Source of the DNA: Hysterangium stoloniferum
Lineage: Eukaryota > Basidiomycota > Agaricomycetes > Hysterangiales > Hysterangiaceae
Assembly (NCBI GenBank): GCA_015178975.1
Contig: WHVD01000265.1
Coordinates: 1 to 64,000 of the forward strand
Direction: 5' to 3'
DNA: 64,000 nucleotides
Notes under the pieces: generated by a model
Told to the model about the DNA's origin: nothing
Seen by the model: only the letters and a program-made list of their open reading frames with translations
The model's database searches: none
Made by a program: the position numbers and the translations under genes
Shown: positions 53,764-64,000 of the stretch, piece by piece
Layout: each line of letters begins with the position of its first letter
Position numbering within the stretch: the first letter of the stretch is position 1

Positions 53764-54575
53764 CTATCGTATCATCCGACTCTCTCGCATTTGATTCTTT
53801 ATGATGAAACACATGCCACGACAATTGTATACCGTTCGAGACCACTTCAGAACGCCTGATGCATTCTCACGATGTAACTCTGTAATGTGGGATTTTTCGC
53901 CTTCCACCGCAAAGCGCAAAGAAAGTTTCACCCAAGCATCTACATTATTAACACAAAATGTCCGATGAAGATACACTGCCAAATGCACAGGGGTCACTAG
54001 AGGGCGATCGAGAAGCACTTTGGTCATATCTCTCTAGAGACAGGAGCCAGGTTCGAAATGTAGTTCAACACCATCCCCATAGAATGTTCCACAATTTTCG
54101 GGAGATAGAGAACGCTCCCCAGATTATATAGACAAAATGTAAAGCGAATCCGGAGGACATGTCCACCAGACCAGGGGATTTGGAATAACATGAAACTCAG
54201 CAGTGAACCACGGAAGTGACGTTGCAGATGACGTTTGCAAAGGGCACTTGGTTCCCTCGAGTGCGCTAGGACGCCATGGGTAATGCTGGCGAGACCCCGA
54301 AACTCACTGGCAGCAGGGCCATGGGGGGTTTTGATTACTGAATCAAGGTTAATAAACGTATATTGATCGTTTGTGGTGGTGTGGTGATCATGAAACACGA
54401 TGATGGGCCGGGGATAGACAAAACGAGGCAAGACCAGCCATAAGTTATTAATATGGTTATTCATCGCTGGCCCGCGTGGTGCGGAGAAGTCAGAACCACT
54501 CGCGCGCGTAGATTTCGGCACTCTAATGGGCTGGTCATAAGGGGTCCGACCTGAGAAGGGGAAAAATACTCCCAA
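53764..54575 (-). CDS. Hypothetical protein (unassigned)
   Basis: A 183-codon minus-strand frame (54575-54024) followed by an 87-codon frame (54027-53764) may be one gene. Sequence such as LVLPRFVYPRPIIVFHDHHT and then NLDSVIKTPHGPAASEF suggests strands of a leucine-rich or F-box-associated hypothetical protein, but no motif is decisive. A decayed partial duplicate of the first part lies upstream (54669-54840). It may itself be a relic. Confidence 0.35.
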
Positions 54576-54840
54576 TTGGGGGACGTATCTTTACGTGGCT
54601 CTGGAATTAGATGGAAACTTTGTAGTGCGTCATGGAGCTGATGATCTCACTCACATTCGCGAAGGATACTCTGGTTCCCCACAGTGCGCAAGGACGCCAC
54701 GGGCAGTGCTGTTGAGACCCCGAAACTCACTGTCAGCATGGCAATAAATCACTGTATCAGCGTCATGAGACACGATGATGGACCGGGAGAGAGACAAAAC
54801 AAGATAAGACTGGGGTTATATTCGAGTTATTACTGTTGCC
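54245..54840. repeat. Diverged direct duplication (54245-54450 and 54669-54840)
   Basis: GAGACCCCGAAACTCACTG, GTGCGC-AGGACGCCA and ACACGATGATGG-CCGGG occur in the same order in both. The left copy lies in the hypothetical open frame; the right copy has stops in the matching frame. Confidence 0.8.
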
Positions 54841-56914
54841 ACTTTTTGGCGGCCGTGTGATGCGATGCGTGGGACGATTCATGTAGATTTCACATTTGGA
54901 AAGGCGGGTTGTAAAGGGTTTGATATCAGAATGAGAAGGAGAAAAATAGTCTCGAACGACAACGCCGCAGTATTGGACACCGCTTGCTTGTATAATGTTG
55001 CATCATCTATGGTTGACGATGGAGGGTAATGGACTCACCTGGCAAACAAAACCCCATCGCTATTGGAGATGCTTGAATTCTTCGAAACTCTTTGGATCTT
55101 TAGATTCCTCTCCTCATTTGACGATGTATTGCTGTCCCCATAATGGCGGACTATAGCTATAGCATATCTGTGGCATACATCGCGACAACAGCGATGATTG
55201 TTATGGATTGTTGAGGGTCGCGTCATGTATGGTACACGATGGCGGTCCATGGACCATGGACGCACAACCACCACAGGATGTGACGGGACGAAAGCTGTGG
55301 GCTACGATGGAACACCGGAACTTCTGTTAATTGGTCCTTTTATACACGGGCAGGGTTCCCCCGAAGACGCGACTCGGGATCCCACGTTCATATACTAGAG
55401 TTGATGACGGCGGTCATTAAGGCCGAGTTTGAGTTCAGTGATTTCTAGAAAGAGCGCTGCATAGCTGTTGTAGTGGAAAGGCTGAAACTACGGCGAAACC
55501 TGCGGGAGGACATTTTTCGACTTGGACTCGAAGCTATTTTCAAAGTCGGAACGGCCCTCCGAGTTGAATGGAAGAATGCAGATTCAGGTATGTCTGAATA
55601 AAATAATATAGTTGCTTTCGCTGCATTCAAGGATCGGCGTTCTTTTCTGGTTAGAGTCATAAACGGAATAGTGTATATATTTTTAGCTGTACTACACATG
55701 TGGCAGTTGCACACAACTGGCTGATTATTTGCCCTCGATCAAGGGCGTGGCGATCATTGAGGGTCATCGAGTCACTGTCATGGCTTCATATGAAAATTTC
55801 GATTACCACCTACCGTGTGGAGGCATTGAGGTGTCATGCAGCTGCCCTACTACAGCCGCGGGGAAGTGGGCCTTCCAGTGACCAGAGCAGGCTTGATACA
55901 CGTTCGATTCTGGATGGGGCGATATGAAGCACGTTAAATGTTGACGTATATGGGACAATCTAGACCTGCTAAACTTGAGGATAAATCCATATCTGGCCCA
56001 TCATAGCAAAAGCGTCCTCCGGGAAAGCCTCTTCGAAATACCCACGGGAGCGGGTCGAACCACTCGGAGGGTACTTCGGTGGAATTTGATGTTTGGCGTC
56101 AGATACATACTTTCCAACGGATCCTACCCGCCAACAATAACATCGGCACTCAAGCGATATGGTCGGAGACTGGCGATTAAAGAACGCTGTGAACTTGAAG
56201 GCGGTGCATCATCAACGAGATCCTCCACATCTATAGTGGCTTCCAGAGCACGATTTGGACGGTCCGTCCTAAATATATAGCCCCGAACATACGACGAACT
56301 TCATTGCGCAGCCGGATTCTTTCAATGGCGACAGGCTGGCTTGCCAGCAACAAGATTGGATGTAGTAGCCATTATTAACCAACGTGTCCTAGCCTTTCAG
56401 AGATGAATTGCTCTTTGGGACATGTGCCAGTCCTTGTACCGACTGTCCCCGTGAGCACAAATTGCCAATATAGACTCGGGGTCCTTGTGCGGCTAGGAAA
56501 TATTAGCAGGCGTTCCTGACAATTATAAGAGGAACACGGTTTTTTTTTTTGCCAACGTATCCTGTAATTATACACCAGACTTCTTTATGTAATACATCAT
56601 AAATTCGATGCCTTCCATTTAACTTGAATAATCAGTTGTTACTGAGGTTTGGGCTGCGAAAAGAGAGCAGTAAGTCGTAGACTCAGCCAGATCTGCGATG
56701 CTACTGTTTACTGTACTTGACGGGTGTCTCTAACCCCTCTGTTGGCTTGCTGTAGCGGCAAATTGGCAACAATGGTAAGACATGCGTTATTTGTTGATTT
56801 AATCTTTGTTTATTTGGTCGTGTTTGCCGCCTTCCGGGGAAAGGGTTAACCGATAAGATTAGATCTTCATATTACATAATCTTAATTGACTCAACGCCCA
56901 CATAAAACTCTTGC
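54841..56914. other. Gene-poor region left of ARG2
   Basis: Short overlapping frames on both strands without splice structure or motifs. I see nothing I can assign. Confidence 0.45.
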
Positions 56915-56941
56915 ATGCCTTCCGTCCTATCCCCCGGCTAG
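56915..56941 (+). promoter_or_regulatory. Short upstream open frame before ARG2
   Basis: ATG at 56915 opens eight codons (MPSVLSPG) and stops at TAG 34 bp before the ARG2 start. Ascomycete arg-2 mRNAs carry a conserved 24-codon attenuator peptide; this one is shorter and does not look like it. Whether it is transcribed is not known from the sequence. Confidence 0.3.
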
Positions 56942-56975
56942 ACTCACTTCTCATTCCTTCCCATCTCTTACCCCC

Positions 56976-58943
56976 ATGATCTCCTGCAAGAATGCAGCCA
57001 ATCTTAAAATCCTAACAAACTCTTTGTCCAGGAACCCGCAGCATGTATATAGAGCACCGCTGGCGGTGAGCGCGCTGTTCTGCTACCAAGCTCAGCGTTT
57101 AGAGTGTCTAAACCGTTCTCTAGACGGTACGGGGGTCACATAGACTAGATGGTGATGAGGTTGAATCAGAGCGTGGGGCAAATGTACGTCCTGGCCTCGT
57201 CTTCATCTCATACATTGTCGAATGTCGTACTGAGACCGTTGCTGTTCTTTTCAGGATTTTATTCTATCTATTCTTCGTTCAAATCCATCCATTCGAGATA
57301 CCAAATCGTATCTCGCGTCGTTTGGTCCACGTCCAGCAGCACCTCAGCCTAAACCAGTGCAAGTACCGGCTCTACAACTCCCCGACGTCACATCAATGCC
57401 GACCGTAAAGCCGACGGTAGAGGCGCCGAGTCTAATTATCTCCTCAATTTTGGACCCTGTTTATCGCCGGACGGCGTTGGTGAAGATCCAGGGGCCGTTT
57501 ACAGACCGCCAATTGGAGAGCGTCGCCACTGGAATGGTGTATCTAGAAAAGCTTGGCCTCGTCAGTGTTGTCGTTGTGGACCACGATGATTGGGTAAAGG
57601 GAGAAGCTGGTGAGCGGGCACGTGTTGTTGAAGAAGTAATTCGTGTTACAGCCGCTCTGGAACGACAAGGGGCCAAGGCACGTCCGCTACTTGAACCTAT
57701 TGTCAGGCTTGGACCAGAGTCGCATCCCAACAGCCCTCCCGACATCGACCCTCCAGAAGCGCACGCTTTAGCCCAAGATCTTATTCCTATCCGCTCAGCA
57801 TTGCGTGCGGGCGAAATACCAGTACTGACCCCGGTTGCGATGGACACATTTCTCCGCTCGATGCGTATTGATTCGAATGACGTTATTGCCGCTCTTGTTC
57901 GTGGCATGGTCAACTTCGAGTCGCATAAGTCGCCAAGCACAGACACATCCGATTCAGAATTCGATCTTACGCCCCTGCGGCTCATGATCATCAACCGTGA
58001 AGGCGGCATACCGTCGTACGCGCGTTCAGGCTACCCCCATCTACTCATCAACTTGGATTCGGAATACTCATATATCCGGGATACGTTTTACGAGCCATGG
58101 CAGGGCTCGCATCCAACAGCACTTGCAAACCTTGCGCTAGCGCGGAAATGTCTGTCATACATGCCGCCCACATCCTCAGCTGTCGTCGTGTCGCATCGCT
58201 CTCCCAAGTCACTTATTGCCAATCTCATCACAAATAAACCCATTGTCAGTTCCAGTCTTCCTCACGCGCTACTGCAAGGAAATCGCAAGCTCAACGCACA
58301 TACGCCTACCCTACTGCGTCGCGGTCTTCCCATCTCTGTGGTCAAGCGCGTGTCCGAAATTGATAGACCAAAGATGAAGATACTTCTTGAACAATCGTTC
58401 AATCGCACGTTAAACGAAGACGACTTTTACAAGCGTCTGGAGCAACACCTCGACTTTGTGATCGTTGCCGGCGACTACATCGGCGCCGCGATCGTGACGA
58501 AGGAGTACGCTTGCAGCAAACGCATATCATACCTCGACAAATTTGCCGTGCTCCCATCGCACCAGGGCGACGGCACAGTCGACTTCCTCTGGGTCGCGCT
58601 GCACGACGAATCGTACGGCCTCGGGCTCCCGTCGTCCGTCAACCCGCACGGGGGCAACGAGGGCCAGGGCGAGGGCCAGGATCTCGTCTGGCGCAGCCGC
58701 GCGGACAACCCGGTGAACAAGTGGTACTTTGAGCGCAGCAGCGGGCACCTGCGCCTGGGCAAGTGGGTGCTGTTCTGGTGCGATGCGGAGGCGCGGCTGC
58801 GCGCTGTGGCGGAGGGGCGGGCGGCGGCTGTTGCGGGGACTGGGCGGCGGCGAGAGTGTACGTCGTATGTGGAGCCGGACGAGCGGGGGAGGTTGGGGAT
58901 GTGGGCGCAGGCTGTGCTGCGGATACCGTCGAGTTGGGTGTGA
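56976..58943 (+). CDS. ARG2: Mitochondrial N-acetylglutamate synthase (amino-acid N-acetyltransferase)
   Basis: Exon 1 (56976-57065) encodes an Arg/Lys/Ser-rich leader without acidic residues, fitting a mitochondrial presequence. After a 189-bp intron (GTGAGC...TTTTCAG), exon 2 (57255-58943) continues in phase with DFILSILRSNPSIRDTKSYL. The total is 592 codons plus stop, the usual length for fungal Arg2. The enzyme makes N-acetylglutamate from acetyl-CoA and glutamate, the first step of arginine synthesis. The degenerate amino-acid kinase domain covers about residues 75-390 (SVVVVDHDDW, RSGYPHLLINLDSEYSYIRD). The C-terminal NAT domain is at about 400-570 (SYLDKFAVLPSHQGDGTVDF, NPVNKWYFERSSGHLRLGKW). 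The terminal 150 codons are strikingly GC-rich compared with the rest. The intron is longer than its neighbours', so a missed mini-exon is possible. Confidence 0.94.
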
Positions 58944-59212
58944 GAGTGAGTGCTGGATGTCAGTCAGGTCGTGTGTTGAGGACATTGAGGAAAAAGTGTT
59001 GTATTATGAGATGTCTATGTACCTTGCATGAATTCTTGGAATTGACGATGCTTTCAGACCTGTTTTGGGCGCGTATTATCGTTTGTTTATGTTTGTATGG
59101 GCCACTTGAAAAGAAAGAGTTATTTAAAACATTTATTGTACATAGTCTGAGGGCTCTCTTTACACAAAGCTAATAATTAAACAGCATGACGCTCAATAGT
59201 GCATAAACACGC

Positions 59213-59927
59213 TCAATAATCCACATCCATATCCATGTCGCGCAAATCATTACCACCACCACCATTATTTACACCATCATCCTGCGCTGCTTTTCCGAAC
59301 GACTCAAAAGTGCAGGACATCAGCTCGAATGTTTGCCGAAGACTTTTCAGCTCATCATTACTCAACGAAATGGCATTCGACCTGCGTCGTTTGAACACAG
59401 GCGATATACCATCCCCCATCGCCCCAAGTGCCAACGAAGAATCTTCTGAAATGAAAGTGATAAGCAGATGGGGGAGAAAGAAAGTTAGGGGAGAGTGGTA
59501 CTTGGAGGAGGTGAGAAGCCACAGCTAGGTGATAGTGAGGGTGCTGAGGGATCTGAGGCCCAGTGAGCATCGTAACAAGAAACCAATAATCATATTTATA
59601 TGGGACACATACCTAATGATTGGATTATAATATTGACCTGATCATCCATGCGCGCCTTACTCGATTTTGCCGCTGCCACAACGTCTTCCTCGATGGGATG
59701 GGGACGTCTGATCACTATCGAAGGCCGACTAGCAATGGCCGTCGCGACTAAATCGATCTGGGCCCGCTTGAAAGGCCGCGCAGTGCATTCTGGGCTCTAT
59801 GAGAAATATCAGAATGACGCACGAGCAAAAGCGACCATGGGCACTGGCATGCGAGCCAAGCCAAACTTACGGCCACGGGCAATACAATTCTACGACGCTT
59901 CCTAGGCCGCGCTGCGTCCATTTCCAT
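59213..59927 (-). CDS. Small unknown protein with basic nuclear-localisation-like start
   Basis: Four exons: 59927-59871, 59796-59613, 59552-59502 and 59445-59213, joined by introns with GTAAGT, GTATGT and GTACCA donors and TAG/CAG acceptors. The summed frame is exactly 174 codons plus stop. The N-terminus has RPRKRRR, a likely nuclear localisation signal, and another basic patch KRRR lies mid-protein. A helical stretch LSNDELKSLRQTFELMSCTF is followed by an Asn/Gly and Asp/Met-rich acidic tail. It is convergent with ARG2. No family is recognised; a nuclear role is inferred only from the basic clusters. Confidence 0.65.
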
Positions 59928-62458
59928 GACATAGACTGGGGACTGATTGAGCGCGAGCTGGTTTATATGACTTGGAGCAGAAAGGGGCAGCTGCCGCAGC
60001 TTTGCCTTGTACTGTTGTGCAGCCGCTCGACCCCTTATTGATCGATATTGGTGTCACTTAGAGAACGGTTTTTTTTATTTCAGTATAACGCGTGTGGATG
60101 CCTTGACTTGTAACCAAGATGAGGTGGGGTGGAGGGTTTTATGCGGATGGCACCCCGCGTGCCACGTTGGCAAGTCATGGTTCTAACAACACTACATTGT
60201 GTGATAAACATAGGAAAATATCCGGGGTTAAAATGACGTGGTATGCGAATCCAAGACTAGAGATGGGTCAAATGCATATTAAGCTCAAGGTTCTCGCGGA
60301 GTCGGGGAATTTCAGAGTCGGTACTTAGAGATAACCTGCATGATACTTCCAAGGAAGGCACTTGAAATATGACAGTAGTCCACATGCCATACTATTATAG
60401 CCAGTAGGAAATAAATGAAGCCCGAAATGAAATAAAGTCCTTAAGACGGAGCGATGCGTAGGGGGTGATTCTAATATACATGCATAGGTCTGAGTAATGA
60501 AGTCAGGTGTAACTGTGGGAAAATGACACACTTGACAAACGACAGAGTTCATTAAAGTCTTACCTCTACATGCCAAGACTACATTCCGAGTCATTTAGTG
60601 TCAATAAAATTAGTATACTGAACCCACACCATTTCAATAATTCATGACGTATTCGGGCACCGCGCTGATTACAACACAAGTGATGTGTCGATAGACTTAC
60701 AGGTCAATCAACCGAATCAACGACCACGAGCAATGGAAATTCTAATCATTACTTTGATTCAATAATTACCCTGTCAAATCTGTTATGTTGTCCAATATAT
60801 TTCTTAAAAACTGAACGATTACAGGGCTAGACACAACACGGAAAGGTACAGAATTAAACGTCAGGTGCAAAAAGACATACTTTAGAAATCCAAAATTCCC
60901 CATTATGGCGTTCTTCCAGCTCGGTTTCTCCCGGCGTCTTGAGGATCGTTGAAGAGATCCAACTTCACGTCTCTGTCGAGAACGAGGACAATGATAGCAA
61001 ACTGATGGTTACATGTTTCAGGTGGTTGAGATAAGACCGAGGGAGTTTGCCAAGACCGACGTGCCCCGTAGCCGGTATCATATATTGCAGCAACAATTCG
61101 GAGAGAGCGCGGTCTATGCTTTTGACAATCTTGTTTATCCAATTAAATAGAAGATTAAATTGTAGCATGTCGCCCGGTCTATGTTAGGTTAGAGGGAGCG
61201 AAGGAAATACGAGGAAACTACGATTATATTAGCGCAAGCTAGATGCGGACACCCACACCCTATCATTATACAGGGCAGTGGCGTTCCTACCGACTTCAGG
61301 GTTTTCAACTGTTAGGGAGACTTACAACTAGGAGGCGTAGACTTTTCACAGTAGACTTTTACACGGTAACTCAGGCTCCGAACAACAAATCATCCTCCTG
61401 ACCAAGTGCCCGATGGCTACGGTTTCTTAGTAGCCAAGTCCACGCACAATTTATTTTATGGTCACGAGGCGGTCCCCCTGATGTTCGACTGTGAAGAAAA
61501 AACCTGAACGTCGCTGCCTGCAGTTATCGGTTCATGTATTAGCCCACGGAATTTTGTTGAAATCGCAGTATTTCTTTTATAGGTCATATGCAAGTCACTG
61601 TCAAATAAAACCATAAGGAGTGCAAAATAATAGAAATTAATCTTAGTATTTTGTAGTTACAGAGAAGTCGACTATCCAAAGGGCATGTGAATGAGAAAGG
61701 ACCTCGAAATGCGCTGGAAAGTGTTTCAGACACAATCAATTATATGTCAAGATGGATAAGCTCCCGATCCTGTTAAATTCACGGTAAACCGCACGTTTGG
61801 CTTTATTTAGATACAGGGGAATTTGTTAGAAACGTGTAACGAAATACTACAGGTGCGCTAACTATATATCTAATCCTAGCCTAAGCCGGTGATCTCTAAT
61901 ATTCCATTAGGTCATACCCGAGAGGATGGGACCATCACACCCTTTCTAATCTATCATATTGCTCAATTTATTAGCTATCATACATATACCATCACCACCT
62001 TGCTACAAATTAGACAGTTGCCGCCATCAGTAACCGCATTCCTGGCATACTGTAATCCTGGCCGACTTACCACACATGGAGAGCCGCATCATTGACCACT
62101 GGCCCCCTGGCCGACTTACCAATTGCCCGTGTCGCCGAGTCCCAACCCGCTATTGGGCTCGATCAACAGCCATTCCCCTAGTGACACATACGCCTGGTGG
62201 AACCGGATCAGAATCTCGAATCTCTTCTCATCTCCTTGACCACCACATTATAGAACCCCGGTTTTCTCCTTTTCTAATTCTGTCGTCACAAACATTCAAT
62301 GGTTCCGACTCCTATAAATTAGATACACCATACATCTGTAAAGCTAGCAAAAGGAAGCACCAAATACAATACTCTTGTCCCATCTGCTACTGACCGAGTG
62401 AGGCTGATACCGACAGCCTTACACTTTTTTTTTTGACGTCGACAGATTCCTTGCCATT
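59928..62458. other. Intergenic region
   Basis: No gene with supportable structure. Short minus-strand frames at 60325-60594 and 60903-61168 lack motifs. The right end (from about 62040) may contain the LTR or leader of the retroelement that follows, but LTR ends could not be fixed. A T-run and stop-rich leader lie just before 62459. Confidence 0.5.
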
Positions 62459-64000
62459 GTGCCTCAATCACCTTCAAAATACACACTCCCACTCACATAC
62501 TCTGAGACGAGATGGAGATACCAACTTGGACTACCTCCTCTCCTCATAAACCCTTTTTCTAACAACACACCTGGATCATCTACCCACCTAACGCCATCAC
62601 CAACTGAACCTGACTCTTTGGGAACAGAGACTGATTCAGAACCAGAAAACCTCACACAACAACCATATTCCACATACCATGAAACACTATAATCCCAACC
62701 CCAAAGATACAGAATGCCACAGACCAAAAAGTCCCAGCCCATAGCTGAAGTCAAGGTTGGCAAACTCAAAGAATGCCCAATGCTCATGGCTGGACAATAC
62801 ACACTGTTCACTCACCAAAGTTCGTCCACTGCATGCCACAGATACATGAAATTTGGAGAGAAGAAACCTGACGACATCGTGAGCTACTGTACGTCGTGGA
62901 TGCCATGATGGAGCCTCGGCTCATGGCCTGGTACCAAGGTGATCAAACACGAATTGATGCTCTTACCTTGGAGGAGTATCTGAAGGAACTTGCATCCATC
63001 ACCCTCAAAAAGAACTAGGCCCACCCCATCCAAGAGAAGATCCTCATGACCCATCAGGATGGACAAAGATTCATAGATTGGAAGATCAAAATGGAAAACC
63101 TCAATGCAATCCTTACCACATCCATGAAACCCTTCACATTATCTACCATGGCCTTGAAAGTACAACTTGAGGCAAATTTGGACAGAGCACTGAAATGCAA
63201 CCTTCTCGTTGACCCAGTCCCTTCAACGGATCTTGCAGTGTGGACCAGCAAAGTAAAAGAATGGGATGAACATGTTTGTGAGCAGCAAGAAATTGTCCGA
63301 GAACAAATCCTCATTAACAATGCGGCCCGTGCTCTCCGTCGCACTGAAAGGAAAGACTTAGCATCCTGATTATCTGACCCCCCTGTAAATACCAACTCAA
63401 CAAGCAAGATGTCTAATATCAAGCTCCCCAGGATAACAGATGAGGAAAGGAAGTTGCTAACAGAGTATGAGGGATGCACCCACTGTCATACCTTCTATGC
63501 AGAACATTGTTCAGACACATGCCCAATGAAAACAAGCAATTCATGGCCAGATGCGACAACTTACAGGACACTCATGGTATCAATGGCTCAAGTTGACACA
63601 CCTTGTACTCTTTCTGGTCTTGCCATAGCCAGGATTGAAGAATACCCAGATGAGGAGACTGACATGTGCATTGCCTTCACATCACATTCCCCCTTCACAG
63701 TTCCACACCTCTACGCTCCAGTAGAGCTTATGGGACCACTCATTTCCGAGTTTCCCCTCCAAATAAAAGCCCTACTTGACATCGGTTGCCCCTCTACAGT
63801 GATTAGTGATGACCTAGTGTCACAATTAGGCCTCCACCATTTTCCCCTACCTATAGAAGAAGATAACCTATTGTTGCTGTCTGAAACACCCTTGAAGTGT
63901 GGAGAATTTGTTAAGATACAGGTTACCTCAGGAAGGGGGATGTGGCAGTCAGTGGTTTTTAGGGCAAAAATAAATGTTGGTTTACCTGTACCTCTTATTA
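62459..64000 (+). mobile_element. Gag-protease part of another LTR retroelement (runs off the window)
   Basis: A Ser/Thr/Pro-rich leader frame (62459-62692) precedes frames coding a gag-like helical region (WYQGDQTRIDALTLEEYLKE, then HQDGQRFIDWKIKMENLNAI and WTSKVKEWDEHVCEQQEIVR). The 63.4-64.0 kb part contains a Cys/His knuckle CTHCHTFYAEHCSDTC and a retroviral-type protease segment ALLDIGCPSTVISDDLVSQL. Gag is interrupted by a TAG at about 63016 and a frame change near 62900. The protease motif has Ile where D-S/T-G is expected. Decayed; RT would lie beyond the right edge. Confidence 0.75.

Noticed and set aside
56915..56941. Arginine attenuator peptide upstream of ARG2
   Set aside because: The eight-codon frame is shorter than the known attenuator and does not resemble it; only a generic short upstream frame is recorded.
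58475..58985. Minus-strand open frames opposite the end of ARG2
   Set aside because: They mirror a GC-rich coding region, have Pro/Arg/Ser-biased composition and no splice or domain support.
1..64000. CRISPR arrays, rRNA genes or bacterial-type operons
   Set aside because: No evenly spaced identical repeats with unique spacers and no rRNA segments were seen; the DNA is eukaryotic with spliceosomal introns.

Overview
The window is nuclear DNA of a filamentous basidiomycete. The evidence is intron-dense genes with introns of about 45-65 bp (GTRNGT donors, CTNAC-like branch points, short 3' tracts), fungal housekeeping genes (Rab GDI, RAVE subunit Rav1, eEF2 lysine methyltransferase, mitochondrial N-acetylglutamate synthase), and Agaricomycete-type Ty3/gypsy chromoviruses. 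An Agaricomycete, perhaps near Rhizoctonia, is likely, but I infer that from general resemblance and ran no search.

Layout. 1-5104: 3' part of a decayed chromovirus. 5.8-14.9 kb: three tandem minus-strand alpha/beta-hydrolase genes (two intact, one frameshifted), separated by U6-derived fragments, a decayed gene copy and a target-primed retroelement. 15-17.5 kb: repeats and unassigned coding-like sequence. 17.5-21 kb: head-to-head pair of paralogous unknown genes. 21.1-30.4 kb: conserved core GDI1, RAV1 and EEF2KMT. 30.4-46.2 kb: a transposon graveyard with a LINE fragment, an old solo LTR inserted in it, and an almost complete 8.2-kb chromovirus inserted in that LTR, each step marked by target-site duplications, followed by a copia relic split by another solo LTR. 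46.2-57 kb: ICMT-like and GPN2-like gene remnants, a duplicated-domain secreted protein and gene-poor repeats. 57-60 kb: ARG2 and a small unknown gene. 62.4 kb to the end: gag-protease part of another retroelement.

The most interesting observation is that both chromoviruses carry, between pol and the 3' LTR on the opposite strand, a third gene with two short introns at matching places. After splicing it encodes an acidic/basic coiled-coil region followed by a Cys6 motif fitting the fungal Zn(II)2Cys6 binuclear cluster (CX2CX6CX9-10CX2CX6C) and a second helical region. Sense gag-pol plus an antisense, intron-containing zinc-cluster gene would make these ambisense retrotransposons, possibly with their own DNA-binding regulator. 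The gene structure is read from sequence; the function is inference.

How the genes relate: GDI1 (Rab recycling) and RAV1 (V-ATPase assembly) both serve the endomembrane system but are not evidently co-regulated. RAV1 and EEF2KMT share a 210-bp bidirectional promoter region. ARG2 starts arginine synthesis in mitochondria. The hydrolase array looks like recent tandem amplification with exchange between copies.
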